Positions 25,466 to 33,080 of a stretch of 64,000 nt of DNA are shown here, piece after piece; position 1 is the stretch's first letter; every line of letters begins with the position of its first letter. Source of the DNA: Roseovarius sp. (GTDB taxonomy: Bacteria; Pseudomonadota; Alphaproteobacteria; Rhodobacterales; Rhodobacteraceae); assembly GCF_027019125.1 (NCBI RefSeq), contig NZ_JALUXE010000030.1, positions 186,001 through 250,000 of the forward strand, written 5' to 3'. A model generated the notes under the pieces. It searched no databases. It saw only the letters and a program-made list of their open reading frames with translations, and was not told the DNA's origin. Both the position numbers and the translations under genes were made by a program.

Positions 25466-26593
25466 CTACACCACACCCTGCTCCAGAGCCACGACATAGC
25501 CGATCGCCCCGGCGATCAACGCGCCGATGAGAACGGCAAGGGCGATTTTCCATGCCGACCAAGGGCGTTCGCCCTGCACCCGGCCCGTGCGGCCATTGAC
25601 CACGAAACGATAGGTCTCGCCCCGGTATTTATAGGCCGCGAGCCAGACAGGCAGCAGGATGTGCTTGAAGGTGACATCGCGGACCTCGGTGTTGATCTCG
25701 TGGATCTGTTGACGGTCGCCCCCGATGTCGAAACGCACGTCGCGGGCGATGATCGCATCCATTCGGGCGCGCGCCTCGACAAATCCGTGTTCGAGTTCGA
25801 GATTGTAGCCCTCTGCGCGGAACCCGGCGAGATATTCAGGGCTATAGGGCACCAGTGCGGCCAGATCCCAGGGTTCGAGCGCGTCGGTAAATCGCTTGGG
25901 CAGGGAATTCGACGCCAGCACCAGCACATCGTCGAAAAACCGCGCCACCCGACCTGCGGCCGGGGTCCAGCGGATCTTGGGCACCTGCACGGTCTGGCGC
26001 TTGCCATCGCGGACGACGGTCTGACTCTCGTAATAGACCGTGCCGCGCGCGCCCCGGTAGGTGGATTTCGTGTCGGCGTCAAAGGTCCAATAGGGCACGT
26101 AGATGCCCTGCATCCGCCGCCCCTTGCGGGCATAGTCCTTGAGCCCGTTCGGCGCGAACCACAGCCGCCCCAGCCAGTCGGTCATCGCCTTGCGCGCGGT
26201 CGCCTCATCGAGGGCGAAGGGCAGCAGCGCGCGCGGCTTGATATGGCGTTGTGCGCCGGTATCGGTCACGACCGGCGAGGCGCAGAACGGGCATTCGGCG
26301 GCATGGGTATCGCTGCCCAGTTCCACCTGCGCGCCGCAGCTTGTGCAGGTGGTGCTGCGGATCTCTTCCATCTCTTGCACGGGCAGTTGATCGCGCAGGG
26401 CGCGCTCAAAGTCCAACTCCTTGATCCCGCCCTGCCAGGGGCTGCCGGTCGCGATGGGATGAACATCGCCGCAATGGTCGCAGATCAGATGATTGGCACC
26501 CGGATCATAGCGGTAATCCGCGCCACAGCTGGCGCAGGGAAACCGATGCTGGGTTTCGGTCGTGACAGGGACGGGGGGCGGGGTAGTCTGCAT
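25466..26593 (-). CDS. Membrane protein with two zinc ribbons (YdjG-like)
   Basis: The 375-residue product has two zinc-ribbon motifs: Cys20/23 with Cys38/41 (CASCG...CDHCG) and Cys83/86 with Cys101/104 (CTSCG...CPFC). A central domain with YVPYWTFDADTKSTYRGARG and LLPVWLAAYKYRGETYRF follows, then one C-terminal membrane helix (about 345-370). Relatives are often mislabelled primosomal protein N'; nothing here is a helicase. The gene is the last of a tight operon with SPFH, TelA and XpaC genes. B. subtilis YdjG, a zinc-ribbon membrane protein working with SPFH protein YdjI in a PspA system, is the nearest functional model (from memory). ATG 26593 lies 5 bases after the preceding stop. Confidence 0.8.
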   Translation of the reverse strand: MQTTPPPVPVTTETQHRFPCASCGADYRYDPGANHLICDHCGDVHPIATGSPWQGGIKELDFERALRDQLPVQEMEEIRSTTCTSCGAQVELGSDTHAAECPFCASPVVTDTGAQRHIKPRALLPFALDEATARKAMTDWLGRLWFAPNGLKDYARKGRRMQGIYVPYWTFDADTKSTYRGARGTVYYESQTVVRDGKRQTVQVPKIRWTPAAGRVARFFDDVLVLASNSLPKRFTDALEPWDLAALVPYSPEYLAGFRAEGYNLELEHGFVEARARMDAIIARDVRFDIGGDRQQIHEINTEVRDVTFKHILLPVWLAAYKYRGETYRFVVNGRTGRVQGERPWSAWKIALAVLIGALIAGAIGYVVALEQGVV

Positions 26594-26598
26594 TTGGC

Positions 26599-27021
26599 TC
26601 ACAGGATATGATGCACGGCGCGTGGGGTGATGCGGCGCAATGCCCCGTCCCCGAGCGCCGTGTGCCGCCAGAGGTTGAAAGTGGCGTGCAGCGCAGAGGC
26701 CGCCAAGAGCGCCAAGAGCAGTTTGCGCGCCTCTGGCCCGGGCAGGGCATGACCGAGCGCCTCGGCCGCCAGCGCGACGGCCCCCCATGCCAAAAGCAGA
26801 TAGAGCGCACGGTGCAACCACGGATGCAGCGCGCGCAGGGCCCCTGTCAGTTTCGGCCCCGGACCGTTCATCAGACCAAAGACCAGCGCCAGCGCGCACA
26901 TGCCAAGCGCCGTTGCCGCATAGGCCAGCGAGAGCCAGACCGTCGCCCCGCCATCGCCCAGGACAAAGAGCAGCAGCATCAGGTTCAGCCAGTGCAGCGT
27001 GATCGTCAGGCTTCGGCGCAT
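26599..27021 (-). CDS. Small four-helix membrane protein in the SPFH operon
   Basis: A 140-residue protein with about four membrane helices (around residues 10-25, 28-48, 66-88 and 98-115) and His residues near helix ends (HWLN, HPWLHR, HATFNLWRH). The layout recalls cytochrome b561-like or DUF-type small membrane proteins, but no heme pattern is certain. It lies 3 bases after the SPFH gene and 5 bases before the zinc-ribbon gene, so it is part of the same membrane unit. Confidence 0.7.
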   Translation of the reverse strand: MRRSLTITLHWLNLMLLLFVLGDGGATVWLSLAYAATALGMCALALVFGLMNGPGPKLTGALRALHPWLHRALYLLLAWGAVALAAEALGHALPGPEARKLLLALLAASALHATFNLWRHTALGDGALRRITPRAVHHIL

Positions 27022-27024
27022 GGG

Positions 27025-28137
27025 TTACGCACCCGGCGGCGGCGGTGGCATCACGGTAAAGAGCGTGGCCAGTTCCGCCACATCCTCGGCGCGCTTCCAG
27101 CCGTCCTGTCCGGCGGTCCAGACAAAGCTGTCGCGGGTCAGCTTGCCCTCCGTCACCATGCGACCAAGAGAGGCCTTGGAATAGGGGCCATGGGTCTGCC
27201 CGTTTTCGGCGATGTGCCAGACATGCTCGACGGGCGGGGGGGGGGGGCTGGGGGGGGCGGGGGCAGGGCGCGCGCCCCAAGGCCCCTGATCCGCCATCTG
27301 CTGCGCCATGGCCATGCCCATCCCCATGCCCAACCCGGCACCGATGCCCGCGCCGCCGCTCGGGTTCTTGGCGGCGGCGGTCATCGCCTCTGCGGCGGAA
27401 TACTGGGTAAACCGGCCCAGATCGCCCGCGATCCCCATCGAGGTGCGCTTGTCGAGCGCCGCCTCGACCTCGGGCGGGAGCGAGATATTCTCGATGTAGA
27501 ACTCGGGAATGCTGAGGCCGTAATCGGCGACCACCGTTGAAATCTCGCCCGCCACCAGCTTGCCCAGATCGGCGGTGTTGGCGGCCATGTCGAGCACGGG
27601 GATACCGCTCCCTGCGATGATGCGCGAAAACGCCTGCACGATGATGTTGCGGATCTGAAAGCTGATCTCGTCCATGGTGAACTCGCCATCGGTGCCAACG
27701 ATTTCCGAGAGGAATTTCGCGGCATCGACCACCCGCACCGTATAGGTGCCAAAGGCGCGGATGCGGGTCGGCCCGAACTCGGGATCGCGCAGGATGATCG
27801 GGTTCTTGGTGCCCCATTTCAGATCGTTGAACCGCGTCGTCGCGACAAAATAGATCTCGGATTTGAAAGGCGATTTAAAGCCGTGATCCCAATGATTGAG
27901 CGAGGTCAGGATCGGCATGTTGTTGGTCTCGAGCATGTAGAGACCGGGGGTGAACACATCGGCCAACTGTCCCTCATGGACAAAAACCGCCGCCTGCCCT
28001 TCGCGCACCGTCAGCTTGGCACCGTATTTGATCTCGTGGCCCTCGCGCTCGAACCGCCAGACCATGGTGTCGCGGGTATCATCGGTCCAGTGGATGACGT
28101 CGATGAACTGGCCGGAGAGGAAATCGAAAATGGGCAT
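27025..28137 (-). CDS. SPFH/Band-7 protein with C-terminal GYF_2 domain (YdjI-like)
   Basis: A 370-residue protein. The N-terminal half (about 1-250) is an SPFH domain of the YdjI kind: MPIFDFLSGQFIDVIHW, MVWRFEREGHEIKYGAKLTVREGQAAVFVHEG, and IPEFYIENISLPPEV. A Gly/Met-rich stretch (GAGIGAGLGMGMGMAMAQQM), a Pro linker with long G runs in the DNA, and a GYF_2-type domain follow (WHIAENGQTHGPYSKASLGRMV, about 312-362). SPFH proteins form membrane-bound scaffolds; YdjI recruits PspA in Bacillus. ATG 28137 follows CAGGAG; the longer frame to 28194 lacks one. Confidence 0.87.
   Translation of the reverse strand: MPIFDFLSGQFIDVIHWTDDTRDTMVWRFEREGHEIKYGAKLTVREGQAAVFVHEGQLADVFTPGLYMLETNNMPILTSLNHWDHGFKSPFKSEIYFVATTRFNDLKWGTKNPIILRDPEFGPTRIRAFGTYTVRVVDAAKFLSEIVGTDGEFTMDEISFQIRNIIVQAFSRIIAGSGIPVLDMAANTADLGKLVAGEISTVVADYGLSIPEFYIENISLPPEVEAALDKRTSMGIAGDLGRFTQYSAAEAMTAAAKNPSGGAGIGAGLGMGMGMAMAQQMADQGPWGARPAPAPPSPPPPPVEHVWHIAENGQTHGPYSKASLGRMVTEGKLTRDSFVWTAGQDGWKRAEDVAELATLFTVMPPPPPGA
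27236..27263. repeat. Clustered G homopolymers (12, 8 and 5) in the SPFH gene linker
   Basis: G runs of 12 (27236-27247), 8 (27250-27257) and 5 (27259-27263) encode a Pro-rich linker on the - strand, just before the GYF_2 domain. Slippage here would cut off the GYF_2 domain while leaving the SPFH part intact. Confidence 0.85.
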
Positions 28138-28168
28138 CGGGATACTCCTGTAATCGAAAAATCGGGGA

Positions 28169-29119
28169 TCAGACCGGCCCGCCCTGCCGCACATCCAGCA
28201 GACGGCGCAGGATGGGGCGGGCCTCGTCCGGGGTCATGCCGGGCTTGAGGTCGGGGTGATAGAGCAGCCACAAAAGCTCTTCATCATGGCTGGTGAGAAG
28301 CGCAAATTCGTCGTCATCGTTGAAGATCGACGGGCGCGCGCCGGGGAAATCGTCAGCCAGCCCCAGCCCCTGCGCCAGTTCCTCATGCACGCAGGATTGC
28401 CGCATGAGGGGCGGGTGTTCGGCCCGGATGAGCGCAATCGCGCGACGATAGACGTGGTCCTCGCCCTGACCTGAGAAGGCCACCACGAGGCAATGGATGG
28501 TGCGCGGCATGTCGCGGAAAATGGCAATCGTGTTCGGTCCCGCTTCAGGGGCAAGCTGACGGATACGTGCCAGCATGATGTCGTGGTCATCCTCGCCCAT
28601 GAAGAGGATGTGGAAATTCGCCCCCCCTCCCGACGTGCTGATCGGATGGCGGGTGACACGCGCCAGCCGCGCGGCATAATCGGCGACCAGACGGCGATCC
28701 TCGGCGCGCTGTGCCTCTGGCACAGATGCACCGAATTCCACGTTCATCCGCACGGGCCCGACCCATTTGCGCAGACCGCCCGCCCGCCCTGACGACGGGC
28801 GATAGCCGGCCCCTTGCTGGTATTCGTCATAAAAGGCGATACGCTCGAAATTGCGCAGGATGTCCGTGTCGGTATAGGGCGTGTCCGGCCCGCCGCCGTC
28901 GCGGCGCAAGAGGCCGCGACTGAGCAGATCGGATTCGACCCGCTGGTAATAGCTGGCCAGGGCCAGACTATTGGCCGAGGGGCCGGAGGGCGCCGGCGCC
29001 GGCGCGACGGGGCGCTCTGTCGGGCGCGCCGAGGTTGTGGGCGGTGCAGGCATGTCACACGCGGCCAGCGCCGTCAGCGCCAGCCCCAAGATGCCCCATT
29101 TCAGCCAGTCGGCGCGCAT
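28169..29119 (-). CDS. DUF2927-family lipoprotein
   Basis: The 316-residue product begins with a lipoprotein signal (LALTALAAC, lipobox Cys near residue 20) and a Pro/Thr/Ala linker, then a soluble domain. That domain carries YYQRVESDLLSRGLLRRDGG, LARVTRHPIS, HILFMGEDD and a zincin-like region with QSCVHEELAQGLGLADD and LWLLYHPDLKPGM. HEELAQ-x-LG is typical of DUF2927 proteins and suggests a metal site, but protease activity is not shown. ATG 29119 is chosen for the lipoprotein signal. It lies 7 bases after telA. Confidence 0.82.
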   Translation of the reverse strand: MRADWLKWGILGLALTALAACDMPAPPTTSARPTERPVAPAPAPSGPSANSLALASYYQRVESDLLSRGLLRRDGGGPDTPYTDTDILRNFERIAFYDEYQQGAGYRPSSGRAGGLRKWVGPVRMNVEFGASVPEAQRAEDRRLVADYAARLARVTRHPISTSGGGANFHILFMGEDDHDIMLARIRQLAPEAGPNTIAIFRDMPRTIHCLVVAFSGQGEDHVYRRAIALIRAEHPPLMRQSCVHEELAQGLGLADDFPGARPSIFNDDDEFALLTSHDEELLWLLYHPDLKPGMTPDEARPILRRLLDVRQGGPV

Positions 29120-29126
29120 GCCGCGC

Positions 29127-30326
29127 TTAGCCTTTGGGCACGGCGGTGCCTGCGGTGTCGCCCACCCCATCGCGCCGCGCCTTGGCCGAGGCCAGCGTGT
29201 CGCGCAAATCGGCCTCCATTTTCCGCAGGTCTTCTTCTGCCTTGGCCCGTTTGGCTTTGCCCTCGTCGGCGATTTGCAGGCTTTCCTGAATGGTGCCGAT
29301 GAGATCGGCATTGGCCTGTTTCACCGCCTCGATGTCGAACACGCCGCGTTCCATTTCCTGGCGGATCATCTTGTTGCTCTCGCGCAGGTTCTTGGCATTG
29401 GCGGTCAAAAGCTCGTTCGTCAGGTCATTGGCATCGCGCACCGCCGCCGCCGCCTCTGCCGAGCGTTGGATTGTGACCGCCTGCGCCAGTTGGGTTTCCC
29501 ACAGTGGCACGGTGTTGACGAGGGTCGAGTTGATCTTGGTCACAAGGCTCTTGTCGTTTTCCTGCACCAGCCGGATCGAGGGCAGGGATTGCATCGTCAC
29601 CTGGCGGGTCAGCTTGAGATCATGCACCCGCCGCTCCAGATCGTCGCGCGCGGCGCGCAGATCGCGCAGTTCCTGCGCCTTCATCACCTGGTCATTCTCC
29701 GGCGCGGCCTGAACGGCGGCTTCGGCGGCGGGAATGTCTTTGGTGTCGAGCTCTTTCAGCTTGGCCTCGCCCGCCGCGATGTAGAGGGCAAGCTCGTCGT
29801 AGAAGGCCAGCGTTTTCTCGTAGAGCATGTCGAGCGACTTGATGTCCTTCAAGAGCGTATGCTCATGCGCCAGAAGGTCATCGGTGATCTTGTCGATCTG
29901 GCCCTGCACCTGCTCGAAGCGCGCCGTGAACTTGGCGAAGGGGGCGGCGCGACCCAAGAGCTTTTCCCACCACGACCGCTCGCGCCGCACGTCAAGCTCC
30001 GAAACCGAGAAGCCGCGAATGGTGGTGACGATCCCGCGCAGGCTATCGCCCGCCGGCCCCACATCCTTGTTGCGCACGCCTTGCAGCATGGCTTGGGAGA
30101 TTTCCTGCAATTCGGCCTGCGCGGCAGAGCCGAACGACACGATGGATTGCGTATCGCCCATGTCGATCTCGGCCATGCGGCGGGTGATCTCGGCGCTTTG
30201 CGGCGCGTCGGCCTGCTCGAGCGGCACGATGGCGTTGGCCGCGGCGGGTTCGGGCAGGACAGCGCGGCTCACGGCCTCGACATCCTTGAGCACGGCTTCG
30301 GCCTTCTGGCGGGTGGTCTCTGACAT
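29127..30326 (-). CDS. telA: TelA-family toxic anion resistance protein
   Basis: A 399-residue, highly helical cytoplasmic protein of the TelA/KlaA family (PF05816). Family landmarks are FGSAAQAELQEISQAML near residue 66, WWEKLLGRAAPFAKF near 118, and the long coiled-coil stretch with RLVQENDKSLVTKINSTLVNTVPLWETQLAQAV (about 255-287). Members are linked with tellurite, colicin and lantibiotic resistance; the mechanism is unclear. It follows the xpaC gene by 14 bases, a pairing known from Bacillus and other bacteria. Confidence 0.92.
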   Translation of the reverse strand: MSETTRQKAEAVLKDVEAVSRAVLPEPAAANAIVPLEQADAPQSAEITRRMAEIDMGDTQSIVSFGSAAQAELQEISQAMLQGVRNKDVGPAGDSLRGIVTTIRGFSVSELDVRRERSWWEKLLGRAAPFAKFTARFEQVQGQIDKITDDLLAHEHTLLKDIKSLDMLYEKTLAFYDELALYIAAGEAKLKELDTKDIPAAEAAVQAAPENDQVMKAQELRDLRAARDDLERRVHDLKLTRQVTMQSLPSIRLVQENDKSLVTKINSTLVNTVPLWETQLAQAVTIQRSAEAAAAVRDANDLTNELLTANAKNLRESNKMIRQEMERGVFDIEAVKQANADLIGTIQESLQIADEGKAKRAKAEEDLRKMEADLRDTLASAKARRDGVGDTAGTAVPKG

Positions 30327-30340
30327 GAGTGTGGTCCTTT

Positions 30341-31243
30341 TTACGCTAAATCTTTGGTTTCAAGGTGAACGCCCTCACGCTCCAGCCGGTCACGCAATAC
30401 GTCGATTTCTATGTCGAGATCGGTGGTGCTGTCCTGCATCAGGGCGCGGGTCTTGGCGGTGAAATTCTGTTCCAGATCGCTGAGGAGCGCGAGGTATTTG
30501 TCGCGCGCGGCAGGATTGGGGGCGCGGGTGTGCAGATCGGCGAACTTGACCGTCGCGTCGCGCGCACCCATCAGGTAGACGCCCAGATATTTGCGCGCCG
30601 CCGTCAGATCGCGGGGATCATCCTCGACCGTGCGCAGCATGTCGCGCACGGTCATCTGGAACCGCTCCAGCCGGGTTTCCGCCTGCCGGTCGCCTGCTCG
30701 CTTGAGCGCGTCGGTCATGGCGCGCAGGTAATCCTCGGCCTGATCGACCACGCGCGCCACCCGGTCGCTCTGAAAACTGTCGACGCCCTCCATCCCCTTG
30801 TCCGTGAGCGGATCGAGACCAAAGGCAAAGCTGTGAAGAACTGCGCCGAGCGTGGCATAAATGAGAGGCTCCAGAAGCCCGCCACCGCTTGCAAATCCCG
30901 CCAGCCCAAGGCCAGCGCCGGTCAGCAGGGACGCAAATATCTTGCGCGGGATGGCCGGGCGGCGCGCGATCTTGCGCGCCTCATAGGCCTCTTGCGCCAG
31001 AATCCCCTCGCGGGTGAGCCATGCCGCCAGAAGCAGCGTGCCCAATGCGGCAAGGTTGAACACCAATTCCACCGGACCCGAGGCAAAGGCCCGCACCGCC
31101 AATGGCAAAGGCGCGAAAAAGAGCAGGTTGACACGCCCGCCCGCCCGCGTGCGCCGCGCGCCGCGAAATCCGCCCCGGTCCGGCACGGGCGCGCCCTTGT
31201 CCGCACCGTCGGGGCTGTATCTGCCGCCAAAACGCTGCGCCAT
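30341..31243 (-). CDS. xpaC: XpaC-family membrane protein
   Basis: A 300-residue protein of the 5-bromo-4-chloroindolyl-phosphate hydrolysis (XpaC) family. Two N-terminal membrane helices (about 40-75) and a third near 105-130 lead to a helical cytoplasmic domain (VARVVDQAEDYLRAMTDALKRAGDRQAETRLERF, then ARKYLGVYLMGARDATVKFADL). The enzyme name is historical; no phosphatase motif is visible. ATG 31243 overlaps the TGA of a 27-codon ORF (TGATG), which decides the start. It is paired with telA. Confidence 0.83.
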   Translation of the reverse strand: MAQRFGGRYSPDGADKGAPVPDRGGFRGARRTRAGGRVNLLFFAPLPLAVRAFASGPVELVFNLAALGTLLLAAWLTREGILAQEAYEARKIARRPAIPRKIFASLLTGAGLGLAGFASGGGLLEPLIYATLGAVLHSFAFGLDPLTDKGMEGVDSFQSDRVARVVDQAEDYLRAMTDALKRAGDRQAETRLERFQMTVRDMLRTVEDDPRDLTAARKYLGVYLMGARDATVKFADLHTRAPNPAARDKYLALLSDLEQNFTAKTRALMQDSTTDLDIEIDVLRDRLEREGVHLETKDLA

Positions 31244-31326
31244 CACACGCCCCCCGTGGCGGCAACAAAGAGGATCAGCGCCACCAGCAGCAAGAACGCC
31301 AGTTTCTGAAGTCCCGTGTCACTCAT
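31243..31326 (-). CDS. 27-residue membrane microprotein at the head of the XpaC-TelA operon
   Basis: An ATG at 31326 opens a short frame: MSDTGLQKLAFLLLVALILF then VAATGGV, a single hydrophobic helix with a polar N-terminus. Its TGA shares the A of the XpaC start codon (TGATG), a coupling arrangement used throughout the neighbouring genes. No strong ribosome binding site is seen (CGGGGG only). The overlap and clean helix argue for a real small gene; it may be a regulator or a leader peptide. Confidence 0.5.
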   Translation of the reverse strand: MSDTGLQKLAFLLLVALILFVAATGGV

Positions 31327-31463
31327 GGCGCCCCCGCGGCCGGTTTCCATACTCCTTGCCTGAACTTAGGCGATGGGGGTCCGGCTTGCTAGGGGGAAGA
31401 TTTCAAACCCTGGCGCAGGGGATGGAGCGGGAATGAGTATTTTTTCCAAGAAGACGCCGGGGA

Positions 31464-31856
31464 TCACACGCCGATTTTTGGCCCCAGGCACATCAGCGGC
31501 GCCTCTGAACGGCGCACCTCGTAGAGTTCCGAGAGGCTCTGTTCCCCGGCAAAGCGTGCGATCAGCCCCTGGTCGGTGCGCTCAAAGCTCCAGCATTGCG
31601 GATCGGGGCGGTTGTCATAGACAAAGCAGATCAGCCCGCGCTCTTCATACCAATGCCCGTCCTGACACTCGCCATCGAGAAAGGACCAGCGCACGCGACG
31701 GTCGGGCAGATATTCCTCACCCCCATAGGGCGCGCCGCCCGCGCCATAGTAAAAGGTCTGGCCGCGGGTATAGGCATCGAATTCCTCTGCCGACATCTGC
31801 GCCAGGGCCGGGGCCGCGACAAAGGCAACAAGGCTGGACAGGATCAGGGCGCGCAT
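31464..31856 (-). CDS. Small secreted protein next to alkB
   Basis: A 130-residue protein with a signal peptide (MRALILSSLVAFVAAPALAQ) and a mature domain containing four Cys (GECQD, LICFV, PQCWS, LMCLG) and a WYEERGLICFVYDN stretch. Its ATG lies 4 bases after the alkB stop, so both are on one mRNA. The Cys pattern suggests two disulfides in the periplasm. No family name is certain. Confidence 0.7.
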   Translation of the reverse strand: MRALILSSLVAFVAAPALAQMSAEEFDAYTRGQTFYYGAGGAPYGGEEYLPDRRVRWSFLDGECQDGHWYEERGLICFVYDNRPDPQCWSFERTDQGLIARFAGEQSLSELYEVRRSEAPLMCLGPKIGV

Positions 31857-31860
31857 GAGG

Positions 31861-32904
31861 TCAGCCTGCCAGATCGGGTGCCATGCCGCCAGAGGATTCG
31901 CGCCAGCGCGCGGCGCGGCGGTCCATGACGCGCCGCCACAGTGGCGGCACCAGCGCCAGCACCGCCATCACCGGCAGCGAGTGGGGCAGGGTCGGCATGC
32001 TGGTGCGGTCGAGTTGCAGCGCCGGATAGGGGCGGTGCGGCGTCACATGGTGATCGGAATGGCGCGGTGCGTTCAGCGTTATCGCCGCCGACATCACATG
32101 CGGCGCGTTCCAGGAATGGTGCGGCCCGACCGGCTCGAACCGCCCGTCCGGTCGCCGGGCGCGGCGCAATCCATAGTGCTGCACATAGTCCGAAAGCAGG
32201 ATTTGCACCTGGGCATAGCCCGCGATGAAGAGCAGCGCCGCCACCCCCGCCGCCCCAAGGCCGATCGCGACCGTAAGCACTAGCGCTCCCGCTCCGCCGA
32301 GGTAAAGGGTATAGGGATGCCGCCAGAGCGGTTGATCCGTGGAGCGCCGCGAGTCGGCGCGCAGCCCCGCCAGAAACGCGCCCGGCCAGGCGCGCAGCGC
32401 ATAGCGGTAGAACCCTTCGCCGGGGCGGGCGCTGCTGGGATCGTCGGGGGTGGCCACATGCACATGATGCACCCGCAGATGCGCGCTCGCGTGATGGCCA
32501 AAGAGCAGCGAGGTATAGATGAGCCGCCCAAGACGCCGCTTGGCGCGGGCGCCGCGATGGATCAGCTCATGCGCCACCGGATGCGAAATCTGTCCCATGC
32601 TCAGGCCGGCACTCAGCGCCACGAGCGCGCGCTCCACTCCGCTCAGCCTGTTGCCCCCCGCCACCGCCCAGACTGCCAGCGCCAGCACCGCGAAATGCCC
32701 CAGCCCCAGCCCCACCAAGAGCCAGTCTGCGGCGGGAAATTCGGCCTCTGGATCACGATTGCCCTCTGCGACCAGCACGCGATCCAGCGTGAACACCAGA
32801 ACCGTAATCGTGCCCAAGGCCAGAATGCCCCAGACACCGCCCCAGAGTGCGGCAATCGCGGTCAGCAGCAGAGGCAGGCTTGCGGCAATGGAAAAGAGCG
32901 GCAT
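31861..32904 (-). CDS. AlkB-family membrane di-iron alkane hydroxylase-like protein
   Basis: The 347-residue product is an integral membrane non-heme di-iron enzyme of the alkane 1-monooxygenase/fatty acid desaturase superfamily. The His boxes are complete: HELIHR (112-117), HHASAHLRVHH (137-147) and NAPRHSDHH (278-286), plus a downstream HYG pair near 243. AlkB from Pseudomonas is about 400 residues, so this is a short member. Partner rubredoxin genes are not adjacent. The ATG at 32904 follows a GGAACGCC stretch. The substrate is unproven; alkanes or other hydrophobic chains are likely. Confidence 0.85.
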   Translation of the reverse strand: MPLFSIAASLPLLLTAIAALWGGVWGILALGTITVLVFTLDRVLVAEGNRDPEAEFPAADWLLVGLGLGHFAVLALAVWAVAGGNRLSGVERALVALSAGLSMGQISHPVAHELIHRGARAKRRLGRLIYTSLLFGHHASAHLRVHHVHVATPDDPSSARPGEGFYRYALRAWPGAFLAGLRADSRRSTDQPLWRHPYTLYLGGAGALVLTVAIGLGAAGVAALLFIAGYAQVQILLSDYVQHYGLRRARRPDGRFEPVGPHHSWNAPHVMSAAITLNAPRHSDHHVTPHRPYPALQLDRTSMPTLPHSLPVMAVLALVPPLWRRVMDRRAARWRESSGGMAPDLAG

Positions 32905-33080
32905 CAGGCGTTCCCGGTTTTTCCGCAGTCTAGTGCGGGGCAGGGGCGGCGCACAGGGTTTCGTTGCCGCAGCCGCTCGCATTTCATGCGCCAATCAACG
33001 CGAATGGTGGTGCAAATGTCGTTTTTGAGGGCTCTGCCCCTAGGCTGGACGGCTAATTTTGAGCGCAACAGGGAAAGAGG

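Noticed and set aside
25466..27817. A 783-codon - frame joining SPFH sequence to the zinc-ribbon gene
   Set aside because: The upper part is out of frame with the clear SPFH and four-helix genes; the real zinc-ribbon gene starts at 26593.
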